Below, piece by piece: positions 12,149-23,630 of a DNA stretch of 64,000 nt (the first letter of the stretch is position 1; every line of letters begins with the position of its first letter). Below the pieces are notes generated by a model. That model ran no database searches and was not told the DNA's origin. It worked only from the letters and a program-made list of their open reading frames with translations. The position numbers and the translations under genes are program-made. This DNA comes from Gremmenia infestans (taxonomy: Eukaryota; Ascomycota; Leotiomycetes; Helotiales; Hamatocanthoscyphaceae). The stretch covers positions 339,354-403,353 of the forward strand of contig JAFEVB010000044.1 of the NCBI GenBank assembly GCA_032629725.1. Reading direction: 5' to 3'.

Positions 12149-12589
12149 TCATCCTCGCGCGGATTCTTTCTCCTTGGCAACGTCCAAAATGACCTTCTCG
12201 GCAATCTTAAACCCCTCTAAACCAGCCGGCATTCCACAGTAGATAGATACCTGCAGAAGAACCTCCCGAATTTCCACCTCAGAAGCTCCGTTGTTCAAAG
12301 CCCCTCTGACATGTACCGCCAACTCCGGCCCCCGGTTCAGCGCGCACAGCATTGCCATGTTCAACATCGATCTCGTCTTTCGTTCCAATCCTGGTCTTGA
12401 CCATACAGAGCCCCAACATGTTTCGGTGACTAGTTCTTGCATTGGCCGCGCGAATTCCGACGATCCGTTGACAAGGGCTTTGTCCACGTACGTTTTGCCG
12501 GCGACCTCATAGCGAATTTTGAGACCTTCGTCGAAGAGCGTCTGGTGAGCTTTTACCACGCTGTCGCTCGATGCTGGTGTGGAAGTCAT
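12149..12589 (-). CDS. Carboxymuconolactone decarboxylase family protein
   Basis: This 146-residue, single-exon protein matches the PcaC/CMD family along its whole length. It has WSRPGLERKTRSMLNMAML, then HVRGALNNGASEVEIREVL, then IYCGMPAGLEGFKIAEKV. The Cys-x-x-Cys pair of the AhpD peroxidase branch is absent, which favours the decarboxylase branch. The bacterial enzyme decarboxylates 4-carboxymuconolactone in the protocatechuate branch of the beta-ketoadipate pathway. Here a comparable step on a related lactone is inferred. Its upstream neighbour is an enol-lactonase-like hydrolase, the natural next enzyme. The start ATG is at 12589. Confidence 0.85.
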   Translation of the reverse strand: MTSTPASSDSVVKAHQTLFDEGLKIRYEVAGKTYVDKALVNGSSEFARPMQELVTETCWGSVWSRPGLERKTRSMLNMAMLCALNRGPELAVHVRGALNNGASEVEIREVLLQVSIYCGMPAGLEGFKIAEKVILDVAKEKESARG

Positions 12590-12728
12590 GTTGAAAGAAG
12601 GGTTGTCTGGAGCTTCGCGGTGGAATTGATAACGTTCGTTTGGCAGAGAAGTATTGAAAGGGGCCTGTGGTGATATCTGGCGAAAGTATTTTCTATTCCC
12701 GTGGAATTGTAGCAGTGCTCCTGTGTAC

Positions 12729-12737
12729 TACCCCGCC
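12729..12737 (-). promoter_or_regulatory. Cluster motif variant GGCGGGGTA
   Basis: TACCCCGCC on the plus strand reads GGCGGGGTA on the minus strand, 140 bases upstream of the CMD-like start. It differs from the consensus TGYGGGGTA only at the first base. The rest of 12590-13261 contains no recognisable gene and is AT-rich from about 12900. Confidence 0.45.
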
Positions 12738-13261
12738 ATGCTAAGAGAGTGCAAGGGTTGTGTGCCATTTTCTAAAGCGTGCGGGGAGCTTACCTCCGAA
12801 TAATGCTTGACCCTGGTTCTTTCTTTAACACCAAAGGTTGCGCATGGAAATGCGCAACCTTGGGTGAAATTATAGCTTGTGCCAAAACCAAATCACCTGG
12901 GTAGAAATCACATAGAGAGGTTATCTGGTCTAGTCATACACACATCATTTTGGTAATAATCTGTATAATAGGCCTCTGATCTATTTCCCTTTGTATTACT
13001 GGTTATTTAATTTGTGTTGATAATAAGAGAATCCTTAGTCTAATGCTTCGATGTAATAATATAGACCAAACTTTCTCTTGCAATTATGTAAACTTTGTAA
13101 AATTACCAATTTTTCTCATATTTTTACACTAGATTAAGCTATTATTGAATTGTTCTTTTCCTGTACAATTGCTACAGAGACCTTTAAAAGGAGCTATCAT
13201 AGAATAAAGTTTATAATCCAACTTGAATTTTGGAGGTCTGGAGCTCCGTACCTCTTTTCTA

Positions 13262-13270
13262 TGTGGGGTA
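13262..13270 (+). promoter_or_regulatory. Cluster motif TGTGGGGTA
   Basis: An exact copy lies 287 bases upstream of the alpha/beta hydrolase start at 13557, within the CMD/hydrolase divergent spacer. Confidence 0.5.
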
Positions 13271-13556
13271 GTCTGCAAGGATTCGGTTACACTTACTTGT
13301 ATACAAACTTTCTTGCCGAGTTCGAACATCGTAGGCGACCCGCTGAATATCCATCCTCTGGGCAAGAAGAGACAACAAGGGTAGCCCTCACGTAAATCGC
13401 TCCCACATCACGCCAACTCTCCGGTTCCTCGACGGGATATCATTGTTCTCCCCTATACTTCTACATCAGTAGTCACTCATCGCAAACTGCCACATCTGGT
13501 CACCCCCGATATAGATTGTCCTTGATTATCACCACTCTCATTATACGACCTTCGCA

Positions 13557-14396
13557 ATGCCTTATATAACACACACAAACGGACAAAAAACACATTATCT
13601 AGAAGATGATTTTACTGACCCCTGGAAGCCTCGGGACACCATCATAATTCAACATGGATTTGCGCGACACGCTGCATTCTGGTACCATTGGATCCCGATA
13701 CTGAGCCGGAATTACAGAGTGATTCGGCGAGATGCGCGAGGTCATGGATTATCTAGCTCTCCACCGTTTCCAAACACCACTTCATACGAATACAATGTTG
13801 ACACAATAATTGACGAAATTGTGGATACAATTGATCAACTCAAACTAAAGAAGGTGCACTTTGTGGGAGAGTCCACCAGTGGAATTCTCGGCTGTATTCT
13901 TGCGGCAAAACATCCGGATAGACTTCATAGTCTTACCATTTGCTCAACTCCCACCCACCTCCCTCCAGCGGCCCAGAAGCTCTTTGCATTCGGTTATGCC
14001 GAATGGTCCACTGCATGTTTGAAGCTAGGATCTCGAGGATGGGGAGAGAGTTTAGCCAAGATACCAGGCACGGTCTCCATGCCTGACCCAGAATACATAG
14101 AGTGGTGGATCAATCAGGTATCCCTTTCGAGTAGTGAAGGCCTAGCTGGATATGCGGACTTCTTGTGCAAGGTGGACTGCACTTCTTTCCTGCGCCAGAT
14201 CGAAGTGCCAACGTTGATTCTAGCGCCAATGCGGAGTGCAGCAACTACCGTGGAGGATCAGAAGGCTATTCAGGCACAAATACGAGGCTCAACATTGGTG
14301 ATGATAGATGCAGCAGGGCATGAAATTTATGTGCAAAATCCAGAAGCATGTCAGCATGCATTTTTAACATTTCTCAGTCGTCTGTCTGGGTCATAA
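13557..14396 (+). CDS. Alpha/beta hydrolase, 3-oxoadipate enol-lactonase-like
   Basis: This 279-residue single-exon hydrolase has the oxyanion region IIIQHGFARHAAFW, the DARGHG turn, a nucleophile elbow GESTSG near residue 106 and a C-terminal histidine in DAAGHEIYV. The overall pattern is that of PcaD-type enol-lactone hydrolases. The catalytic acid normally found after beta-strand 7 (LVIAGxxD) is not there: the segment reads LILAPMRSAATT. The acid may sit after strand 6, or the activity may be altered. Pairing with the CMD-like gene across a shared spacer suggests lactone opening after decarboxylation, which is inference. The start is ATG 13557. Confidence 0.82.
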   Translation: MPYITHTNGQKTHYLEDDFTDPWKPRDTIIIQHGFARHAAFWYHWIPILSRNYRVIRRDARGHGLSSSPPFPNTTSYEYNVDTIIDEIVDTIDQLKLKKVHFVGESTSGILGCILAAKHPDRLHSLTICSTPTHLPPAAQKLFAFGYAEWSTACLKLGSRGWGESLAKIPGTVSMPDPEYIEWWINQVSLSSSEGLAGYADFLCKVDCTSFLRQIEVPTLILAPMRSAATTVEDQKAIQAQIRGSTLVMIDAAGHEIYVQNPEACQHAFLTFLSRLSGS

Positions 14397-14853
14397 TTAT
14401 CATGTATACAATTACACGAGACAAAAATGTTTCCTTAGATCAATATCATAAGGATCAATATCAAATTGCGGTTCATCAACAAAGAAATAGGTGAACAATG
14501 AAGAATTTATAGATTTAGTAGGATGCTGTTACCGTAGTCTCGGTGAGCTCCGTTTGCTATTTGCGCGCTGTTCTGTCACAGGGAAAACGACTGAGGTGGG
14601 AATTCATGGTGAGTCGGACTAGGTGGGAATAGTTTCCTGGAAAATGCCACAGGGCGTCGTGGATGCTATAATGTATCCGGCAATCCATGCTGAATCGATA
14701 TAGTCAAAGTGTTGTTAGGTCATTTGAAGGGCGATATTTCCGGGAAAGGACGTACCGGGTTAGATACGATATCATAGATTCTTGAGGATGGATTATAACT
14801 CAGGTAATAGAAGAAAAGAGAAGTGTGTGATGAAATTGGATTTCTCTACATAT
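14397..14853. other. Convergent spacer
   Basis: This stretch lies between the 3' ends of the alpha/beta hydrolase and HIBADH-like 1. I see no gene, repeat or cluster motif in it, which fits a region without promoters. Confidence 0.45.
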
Positions 14854-15918
14854 TTACTTCTCGAACTTAGCAGCCCAATCCTCATCGCCCCCAAGGTACC
14901 GGAACACAACCCTTGAGTCTCTATCCCTACAGTTTGGATCTTCACTAGCAGCTTGATAAGTCTCTAACCCAGCATCACCCAAGACCAATTTGGCCCCTAT
15001 ACGCTCTGCTGCATCAACAGCCAGTCCGAAATCCTTCTTCATAAGTTGCACCTTGAAGCCGCCCTGATAATCATTGCTAGAGGGTGCACCGGGACAAACA
15101 CCCGGAACTGGATTCCAAGTATCAGAAATGGTACTTTGTGCCGTACTAGTGGAGAAGATGGTTGCTAGTACTCTCGGGTCGATTCCTGACTTAATGCCGA
15201 TATTCATGGCTTCGGCCGTGGCGATGGCGATGAGGCCCGAGCAGTAGTTGTTGCACAGCTTGGCCGTCAGGCCCAGTGATGATCCGCCACATGGAAAAAT
15301 GAATTTGCCCATAGTACCAAGCATTTGATTCAGAAGGGTGATGTTTGGGTCGGTGTTCGAGGCGCCGAGCATAAAAGTGAGGGACGCTTTGGCGGCGCCG
15401 AGGGAGCCGCCTGAGACAGGTGCATCATAAAATGTTGCAGTAGGGAACTTGTTGATTATTTGCTCGCGTACGAGACTCGAAGTCGCCGTATCAATCGTGG
15501 AACAGTCTACGAGGATCTTGGAGGCGAGATCCGTGGAGAGAATGCCGTTTTCTGGCTCGAGGTACACGGCTCGCACGTGAGATCCCTCAGGGACCATGGT
15601 AAAGATCACATCCTAGGATATGGTCAGACTGAAGTATAACGCATGTAAAAGACTCAAGTACCGATTTCTCAGCTACTTCTTTCGATGAGCTACAGATGTG
15701 GACTCTTGTCGTGCTTGTCTCGCTTTGTAATTTGCTCAATGTCTCTGTTGAGATGTCGTAGATATAGAGGCTTTGGGTATCGGCTGATTTCTTGAACAAG
15801 CTGACGCACATAGGATAACTTTCGTTGCAGTCAGATTTTGATAAAACGCTCTGGATATCCAACGTTCTTACCCCATGATACCCAGTCCAATGAATCCGAT
15901 GCTTTTTGGAGGGGACAT
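14854..15918 (-). CDS. 3-hydroxyisobutyrate dehydrogenase-like (beta-hydroxyacid dehydrogenase 1)
   Basis: The product belongs to the NAD(P)-dependent beta-hydroxyacid dehydrogenase family. Exon 1 (ATG 15918, MSPPKSIG) ends in the dinucleotide motif GFIGLGIMG. An intron of 45-50 bases leads to YPMCVSLF, and a second intron lies before DVIFTMVPEG. Later motifs are DAPVSGG and the catalytic-lysine region LTAKLCNNYCSG. The C-terminal domain has GGFKVQLMKKDFGLAVDAAE and CRDRDSRVVFRYLGG. All blocks are present, so the gene looks functional. HIBADH-like 2 (26844-27853) is a paralogue in the same cluster. A role in oxidising a short hydroxyacid released from the ring or side chain is inferred. Confidence 0.87.
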
Positions 15919-16103
15919 CTTTGCCGATTATAAAGTCTTACGTCTCTATGCAAAACAAAAGCTGATCACGTTTGAAATTCGTCCGATGATTGATTTAAGA
16001 AAGAAGCAGAATATGTTTTATATCCTTTTTTCCTTGAAGAAGGCTATGTTACCGCCTATGGACGTATTTCGGACTTTGGGAGTAGCGAGGCGGGGAGATA
16101 CTA

Positions 16104-16112
16104 TACCCCACA
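16104..16112 (-). promoter_or_regulatory. Cluster motif TGTGGGGTA (minus strand)
   Basis: TACCCCACA on the plus strand lies 186 bases upstream of the HIBADH-like 1 start. A GCGGGGAGA stretch lies a few bases away at 16090. Confidence 0.5.
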
Positions 16113-16259
16113 TATCAGACAACGGGGATTTGCACAACTTGAGAAACAATGTCAAATATTCTCCTCTTGAACACCACTACTGACCCAGAAAGCAGTACTA
16201 AATGGCATCAGATACATAATTCTGGAGATGATGCTACACTGAATAATAGTATTGAAAAT

Positions 16260-17416
16260 CTACAGATTCGCCTCCGCAGGTTCACCTGCCCAAATTCTAC
16301 GTATCAACTCCTGTATTGGACCCTTTTCGATCGGTCTTGGGTTCGGATACTTATTAGCACAAGCAATCTCGGCCGCCTTTTCAATATCTTCCTCCTTGAA
16401 CCCAAACGCCTTCAAACTCCTTTCCACTCTCAAACTTTCAAGCAACATATTCAAACCAGCAATTGCATCTCCATTGCTTTCGGGTAAGGCCTTAGCAAGG
16501 TTCTTCAATATTTCTGGAATGTAGGGCGCGTTAAAAGCGATGGCGTGAGGTAGGACGATGGTATGGGTCTCGGCATGTGGCATGTTGAAAGAGCCACCGA
16601 GCGTGTGGCAGAGCTTGTGGTGAAGCCCCATGCCTACGGATCCTAGGCAAAGTCCTGCTAGCCATGCTCCATATTGAGCTGAAGTGCGTGCTGAGGTGTC
16701 GGCCGGGTCCCGAATGACGATAGGAAGCGAAACAGCAAGACTTCTTATGCTTTCTATTGCAAGTAGGTTGATGATAGGGTTGGTGGTCGGGGAATAAAGG
16801 GCCTCCACTGATCTGTTGCATCAGCAGGATCTCGTATTGGAAAGGTTTTTGGCCGGGTGATAGCAGACTTACCAGAATGAGCGATTGCGTTGACGCCACT
16901 GGTAGCACTCATGCTTGTTGGTAGGGTCATGGTGAGATCCACATCATAAATGACCACGCCTGGCAGGATTTTTGGATCACTCCTCGTCTTTTTCAGACCA
17001 TTCTCCGTCTCTCCAAGGATCGGCGTCATCTCAGAACCTGCGTATGTCGTCGGAATGCAAATGTGAGGCATTCCAGTTCTGATACTAATAGCCTTACCCA
17101 ACCCAATCGTGCTCCCTCCTCCTATGCTCACAACTGAGTCTGCTTTCACCTCGTTGGTATAGCTGAGAGCCTTCTCTGTTATGTGAGATGGAGTGTGCAT
17201 AGTGGCCTCCGAAAAAATGCCCGCGATTTTGCCATTGAGTTGCTTTGACAAATCCTCAACCTGTAAGACTTGCTGAGGGGTGGACAGCAAAAGTGGGCTA
17301 CTAAGATTTTGACGCTGAAGTTCTGCTGCAAGCTTCTTGATAGACCCCGAGCCGAAGATAACTCGAGATGGCGACACGTTGTAAATGAAGGGTTCAATTA
17401 GCGTAAGGTCGGCCAT
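16260..17416 (-). CDS. Maleylacetate reductase-like, iron-containing alcohol dehydrogenase family
   Basis: Maleylacetate reductases reduce maleylacetate to 3-oxoadipate with NAD(P)H at the end of hydroquinone, hydroxyquinol and chloroaromatic degradation. The N-terminal half carries the strand RVIFGSGSIKKL, the nucleotide site SIGGGSTIGLGKAI near residue 95 and IPTTYAGSEMTPI. The C-terminal half has LHHKLCHTLGGSFNMPHAETH, the helical metal-site segment of the family. One intron near 16810-16870 joins NAIAHS to VEALYSPTTNP in frame. The start is ATG 17416 (MADLTLIEPF); the stop is at 16260. The fold also includes other group III alcohol dehydrogenases, but the long similarity and the neighbours favour maleylacetate reductase. 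It sits between HIBADH-like 1 and esterase 1 on the same strand. Confidence 0.85.
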
Positions 17417-17588
17417 CTTTTGTGCTACTGAATTCGAAATTGTGTCTGATGTGTACGTGTGTAAGTGGAACAGAAGATAGAGCAACGAGATTTGGGGATA
17501 TATTGGTTCGTACTTATAGTATTCTATTGTCATAATCAAGCCCTGCTGCACGAATCGCTAATATCCGCTTTCCCCCACTCCAGTATTG

Positions 17589-17613
17589 CCCCGCAAGTAC
17601 TTCTTACCCCGCT
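17589..17613 (-). promoter_or_regulatory. Two CCCCGC motifs upstream of the maleylacetate reductase gene
   Basis: CCCCGCA occurs at 17589 and TACCCCGCT at 17605-17613. The second reads AGCGGGGTA on the gene's strand, one base off the cluster consensus. They lie 170-200 bases upstream of the start codon. Confidence 0.45.
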
Positions 17614-17891
17614 TGTGGGTCCCTACACCACCAGGTACTTCTGCTTTTAGATGTCAAACATTGCTGGGCACGGCATGTGAGGCTTTTATGATTTTAGAGG
17701 TGAGGAGAATGATTAGTGCTGCTGAGAAGTTCCGACTCAAATAAGATCGAGTGACTAAATACTTTAGATTATTGCTGCTGCTGCAAGTTCCTAAAAAAAA
17801 CTAACGCTTTGAGCCAAAGTTGTCAAGATCATTCGAAGAATGATCTTGTTACCAATATGAACTCCCTTCAGACATGGAAATTCGGTTGTAC

Positions 17892-19488
17892 TCAATTTAG
17901 CAAACTGATTCTTCCTGCAGCTAGCTTCCCAAATATGGGATTGTATTGACCAGAGCCGATGTCCTTCAAGAAAGCGCAAGGACGTACTCGGCGCCGGCTC
18001 TCGTACTCTTCTGGCGTGATCAAATTACAACGACCATAAGGACCAAAGGCGTAGATCCCATCCTCTGACCAAGGTCCTTGCCCATTACAAAAATTCAGCC
18101 ATTTGTCTTGAACTTCTTGTCTGACTGCAGCAGCAGCGGCGTTGAGTTTAAGATCTCCAAATAACATAAGAAGGTCAACAGCGTGGTGTGCTCTGCTCGA
18201 AGCTTGCCAAGGATTTGCTTGGTCGAACGTATAATGGTACACAGCTTTTCCAGCTTTGCGGTACGCATCTCTGATTAGACTGACCGGAAGAGTGAATCTC
18301 GTGTCGTTAATGAAGTCTAATGCACCGAATTTACATGATGAAGGTCTATCAGCATCAATGTTGTACAAAGACTTGAGCTGCAATGCTTGATCACTAGCAG
18401 AGTCAAAACCAGCTACGATTTCAGCAGCAGTCATAGTTTCGATGCCATTTCGCCAGATGATGGACTCGTACTCGACGTCTCCGATCAAAAGTTGGTCTAT
18501 ATGGCTGATTCGTGTTTCCCACCTGGAAAGCTCCTCGGTCAATTGCAGCCACATGGAAACGACCTTCGATTCAGCAAGTGCACCAAGCAAATTTTTGACA
18601 GGAGCACTGGCAAGAGTATGACCATCCTTCTCAAGAATATTTCCCAAGGTTGCGTATATCCCTTCTCCACGACTCGGATCTTGAGGTGGCGACAGGTGAA
18701 GTGATCCAGACTGCAGGATAGCTCTCTGGATGGGAGCTCCAGTCAACATATGTGCATGCACATGGACAGCACCTGCACTTTCTCCGGCAAGTGTGATATT
18801 GTTCTACCACTCGGATAAGTAGCCGACCTTACAGCAAGAACGGCACAGAGCACTTACAGGATTTCCACCAAAACTCTCTATATGCTTGATCGTCCAGTCA
18901 ATTGCCAGTCGCTGATCTTTCAGCGCGAGGTTTGGACTACCTTTGCCATCCCCGAAAGCAAAAATGTTGAGTCTATAATTAACGTATACTATGATCATCG
19001 GCTGCTCTTGCTTCAATGAATTTGCCACAAAAGGGATATTATCCGCACATGGTGAGGATACTGGTATGAACGTCATAACTTGGGAACCACCTAACAGCAT
19101 CAGCTTACTGGATATCTGGTGATAATTTTAGAGACCTACCATGAATCCATATCATTACTGGGAGTCCTTTTCTTGAGCCCGCTGGCACGGTTATAGCGAG
19201 GTTCAGACACTCAAATTCATCCTGGTCAACCTTCGGCTCTAGAGATTTGACCTCTTCTGGAACTCGCAATAAATGATGAAAGTCTGTTGATACCTGAGGG
19301 CATATTGGACTATATACGGATATGTCAGCGACATGAAAAATACAGCTTAGAGTGTTCCTAGATCTACCCAAATCGCGTGCAATCAAGCTTCTCGGCGTAG
19401 CTTTCATATGAAATGGCTTCAGGATCAGCAAATCGTCGCGAAAGACTACCATATTTGATCCCTCTATACTGATGGATAGCGTGCCCAT
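17892..19488 (-). CDS. Type B carboxylesterase 1
   Basis: This serine hydrolase of the carboxylesterase/cholinesterase family has ECLNLAITVPAG, the oxyanion segment VMIWIHGG (split by an intron near 19090-19135), LKDQRLAIDWTIKHIESFGGNP and, after another intron, the nucleophile elbow TLAGESAGAVHVH near 18790. The catalytic histidine is in SRAHHAVDLL. The start is the ATG at 19488. The N-terminal block is unusual: the usual FxGIPYA...RF...P segment is hard to see and reads FHMKATPRSLIARDLG, so an extra intron or partial decay is possible. It is divergent from esterase 2 across a 402-base spacer. Ester cleavage of the pathway substrate is inferred. Confidence 0.8.
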
Positions 19489-19749
19489 CGAAATCTGTAG
19501 TGAATGGTCGACATCGCGAAGCGAAATCTGTGGTACCCGTCATTCTGGTTTGATTGAACCGAAGATACCTCGAGACGGCGGAAGATTATAATGTAATAAT
19601 ACTTTCAACGTTCTCAAGCATCTATCTCCTCGTGATGCCGAAAGTCAATCGACACTAAAAGAAACATCGGCCGCCGGGGCAGATAGATAGAAGATTGGTA
19701 AGGACCATAAAATAATAGAGACGTCGCTAATCGGCAATAGATGTACATG

Positions 19750-19775
19750 TACCCCACACCACCCCATTCCCCACA
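19750..19775 (-). promoter_or_regulatory. Cluster motif array between the two esterases
   Basis: TACCCCACA (19750-19758), CCCCATT (19762) and CCCCACA (19769-19775) lie in the 402-base divergent spacer, 116-141 bases from the esterase 2 start and about 262-287 bases from the esterase 1 start. Confidence 0.5.
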
Positions 19776-19890
19776 CATTAATGTGTTATTATGTACAAAA
19801 TGGGGCCACACGGTTCAGCAACTACCTCTGTGTCTCTAGAAACTGAAGATATCTATACACTGTGCCATTGATAGTAGACCAGCAATCGAC

Positions 19891-21677
19891 ATGGCTTCCA
19901 CAAATCATCCAGTGTCAAGCTCTTTGCGAGGTGATGGCGTTAAACAGTGGTTGGGAATCAAGTACGCCGCTTTGCAGCACAAGTTCGCAGAAGCCCAACT
20001 TTGCGAATATACCGATCTCAAAACTGTTGATCATTCCAATCATGGGTAATAAACACTTTTCTTCATATTTGGAATGTACCCGTGGACTGCGAAAGTAACA
20101 AAAACTCCTAGGTTGTCAGCTATTTCACCGCCAAATGCTTGTGAATATGAGTTTGGTCTAATTCAGAAATCTTTACCTGCCGCAAATTTCCCTCAATCAG
20201 ATACGGAATGCTTGAATCTGAATATTACAGCCCCAGCTGACGCGGTTCATGCGCCATCCGCGTTGCCGGTCTTCGTATTTATACATGGTGGCGGGTATTC
20301 CATTGGATCGAATGCATGGCCACAGTATGACCAGGCACGTATAGTGGCGTTGTCCAAGGAGTTAGGCATACCAGTTATTGGAGTGGGCATTAAGTAAAAC
20401 CTGGTGATCTTTATTCCGTTGTCTCGAACTGACCGACACAGCTATCGGCTGGGCCCTTTCGGATTCTTGACCTCGAAAGAATTACAAGATCATGGATATA
20501 GCGCTAACAATGGACTCAAAGACCAGCAGGTGGCTCTTATCTGGATAAAGAAGCACATTGCACTCTTCGGTGGAGATCCAAATAGAATCACGTGTATGGG
20601 AGAAAGCGCTGGCGCCGGTGAGTTGCAGTAAATGTTGGATTTTGAGTAGTACCATAAGCTGCTAACCCATAACTATAGTATCCACTATGCACCAGATCCA
20701 ATTAGGGGCAGGAACGCCTCCTTTCTCGCAGTTTATCAGCCTCAGCGGTAGCCCATTGATGATGAGACCTTTGCCCAGCTTCGTAGCCAACGATATATAT
20801 CAAACAGTGACGGCTATACTAGGCCTTCAAGATCTCTCAGCTGCAGAAAGAGTAGCGGCTCTATCATCAATGCCAGCAACAGAATTGTTGATGAAGCTAC
20901 CACCAGGCCTTCCCTTCTTACCAGTGCTAGACGGACGGACAATTGAAAAGGATACCAGTTTCGCAGAGCTGGCGTCAGACACCAAGACCGAACTGCCTGA
21001 AAACATCAATATGCTCATTGGTAGTTGTGATATGGATGTATGTAGAGTCTCTTTATGCATTTTTCAAATCTGTTCAAGCTAATACAAGTGCTATCTAGGC
21101 AAGTATCTTTGGAATCATGCTTGCTTCCAAACAGACTGGTTGTTTAAACCGTTTTGTTGAGATTCTCGATGAATTCGCATTGCCACATACGTCAAAAATT
21201 TTGAGAGCATATGAAATAACACCTGAGATGAACGATAGTGAGGCATGGCCTTTGATCCTCCACTTCGCCAACGACATCAGCTTCCATGCCCCGGCAACCG
21301 CTTATGCCTCAGCATGGAAATCAACAGCATATCAATACCGTTTCAGAGAGCCAAATCCATGGGAGGGGCCCTGGAAAGGCTATGCAACTCATGTGCTGGA
21401 TACCGCTTACTTGTTCCTGAACTACACAGAGGATATGTCGAAGTCGCAAGCGAAATTAGCCGTCGAATTTGCAACAGATATTATTCAATTCATAAATGGC
21501 AAGGCACCTTTCCAAAAAGTCGAACAAGGGTCAAATTTTACAAAGGAGTATATATCAGAAGATGGTAAAACCTTGAGTAGAGACAAGCAAGGGAATGATA
21601 CTCTCTGGCCTGCACTGTTCTCACGAGCTGGTTATGACGCGATGTCAGGTGTATGGGCGAAGTTTTTAAGCAGCTAG
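19891..21677 (+). CDS. Type B carboxylesterase 2
   Basis: This paralogue of the divergent esterase 1 has all expected blocks. Exon 1 (ATG 19891) carries WLGIKYA, the family's GIPYA segment. Then come ISPPNACEYEFG, ECLNLNITAP, the oxyanion loop FVFIHGGGYSIGS, YRLGPFGFL, LKDQQVALIWIKKHIALFGGDP and the nucleophile elbow CMGESAGA near 20600. The histidine region near 21390 reads YATHVLDTAYLF. Introns lie near 20045-20110, 20395-20440, 20625-20680 and 21037-21099, each joining conserved blocks. The last exon ends SS at 21675-21677. Residues around the catalytic histidine differ from esterase 1 (THVLD against HHAVD), so substrate range may differ. Confidence 0.84.
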
Positions 21678-22542
21678 CACTTTGCTATGAACAATTTTTC
21701 GCAGCAATGCATACATAGAGACAGTCTTGGATGCAGAGCCCTCATCTGTTGTAATGTTTCACGTCTCAAACCCATAAAGCATACAATAAACCTAGAAAAC
21801 GGATTGATTTTTATTGGTAGGGATCGACAAAATCTTTCCAACGCACAGTAGGCAGCAGTGTACGAATGCTATTGTCGGGAGTAACTCATAAGCTTCTCCT
21901 CATAGTTCTACGCCGTCGCAGACATGAAAAATTAAGCACGAATTGTCTCACAAAGAAGGGACGAGGAAAATGTGGGGTAAGGTGGGATGTCGACGTGTCG
22001 TGAACCCACCCCACCCACATTACGATAGATAGCTGTGCAAACTTTGACACGATGCCAAGTTGGACAGCTGACTAAGCAACACTGTGACGCCTGAATGGCC
22101 TTGTTGCGAAAGGAGTGGAAAGTGAAGCCCTTAATAACTCACTCCGTTCGGATCCGTAGGCAAAGTCAGGGGTGTGCTCTGACAATTACGCCGACTATTC
22201 TCCACATTACGCTGATATGCATAGTCAGCTATCACACTTCGCTAGGTGTCAAAGTTTGAGCAGCGACACTATCGGAGGGGGTGGGGAGAATGCTTGGACC
22301 ATCACTATAGTGCAGTACCTTCGAACGTTCTAACCAAAGGGATGATGGAAGTAAAACCCTGGTCTAGCTATGGTTGGAAGACAGCTGACTCTTTTTGTGG
22401 ATAAATGGTCATATCATCACAAGCCTGTAATGCAAAGCTGATGGAGTCTGTTTAGCAGAGTTGTGAATGACACTTTGAAGTGCCCCTCGACTGCTACAAA
22501 TTTTCGAATTGGAAGCCATTTTCTTGTTGAAATCTCGCAGCT
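21678..22542 (+). promoter_or_regulatory. Promoter spacer of SDR-2 with cluster motifs
   Basis: The 865-base spacer has no gene. It contains TGTGGGGTA exactly at 21971-21979 and an opposed CCCCACC at 22009-22015, with GGTGGGGAGA near 22279. The first pair is 530-570 bases upstream of the SDR-2 start, farther than in other cluster promoters, while the third is about 260 bases away. Confidence 0.45.
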
Positions 22543-23630
22543 ATGACTTCATATCCGATAGACGACGCGGAATTTGCTGCGTTGAAGGGAAAGACCGTAC
22601 TTATCACGGGTGTATCTACCGGCATAGGTCGAGCGACAGTATACCTTGCACATCGTAAGGCCTTGCCCACCCAACTGGAAATCTCTTCAAGGAATCAAAA
22701 ATGTTCTTCTTTAAGCTAACTTGGGCCTTCAGAGTATGGTGCGAACCTCATTATTGGTGATGTGTTGGAAAAGGAGGGCGAAGAGCTAGCACGCGAGCTC
22801 GGAGAGTTAGGAACATGCTTCTTTCAGAAACCTTTGCTGACGATATTACAGTCGCGTCATTTTCCGTAAATGTGATGTATCTCTCTGGGATGATGTCCTA
22901 GAGCTTTTTCAGGTCGGCTTCCAGAAGTTTGGTGCCCTCGATGTTGTCCTTGCCAATGCTGGAGTCAACGAGATTGGCAATATGCTCGAGGACAAACTTG
23001 ATAGCTCGACGGGAAAGCTACTACCCCCTAACTTAGCCACGCTGAATATCAATCTCCTTGGCGTAATTTATACGGCAAAATGTGCGATACATTACTTTGC
23101 AAAGATGGGTGGGAAACCATGCCAGCTTGTCTTGACAGGGAGTGCCGCCTGGTACGTCCCTGAGATAATATTACACGAAGTTGCCCGCTGAATATGCATG
23201 TAGCTTTCTCGATACTGCGCCATTGTATGTGTACAGTGCAAGCAAGACTGGTGTAATGGGTCTAATGCGCTCATTGCGCACCCAGCTACCCAAGAACTCG
23301 AATACAACGATAAACATGGTAGCTCCATGGATGACCAGTAAGCTCAATCCCGCTCCCAAAATCTCGTTGTGCTAATCAACCTCAGAAACACCAATGCTTC
23401 TGCCACAATTCCTCCGCGTCTGGGGTGAGCTTCCAGCAAACGAGCCCATAGGAATTGCCCGGGCACTTTTGTTGCCGGCTGTGAGAACGGAATTAAACGG
23501 AAAGTCATTCTTTGTAGCTGGACATGATATTGTAGACTTAGAGGAGGGGTTAGAAAGGACAAAGCCAGAGTGGATGGGAAAGGAACTTTCTGATCATGTC
23601 GATGAGGCCCAAAGGAGAATACTTCCGTGA
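22543..23630 (+). CDS. Short-chain dehydrogenase/reductase (SDR-2)
   Basis: This is a classical SDR and a paralogue of SDR-1. ATG 22543 begins MTSYPIDDAEF; the cofactor motif is TGVSTGIG, the NAG motif is LANAG, and the catalytic pair is in YSASK, followed by INMVAPWMT as in SDR-1. Four introns fit: after VYLAHR, near 22810-22852 before the RKCDVS exon, after SAAW near 23152, and near 23338-23385. The C-terminal block ALLLPAVRTELNGKSFFVAG mirrors the same block in SDR-1. The stop is at 23628-23630. It is transcribed toward the homogentisate dioxygenase gene. Confidence 0.84.

Noticed and set aside
13150..13395. Short plus-strand frame in the CMD/hydrolase spacer
   Set aside because: It overlaps the promoter motif and has no family resemblance, so it is most likely untranslated leader or spacer.
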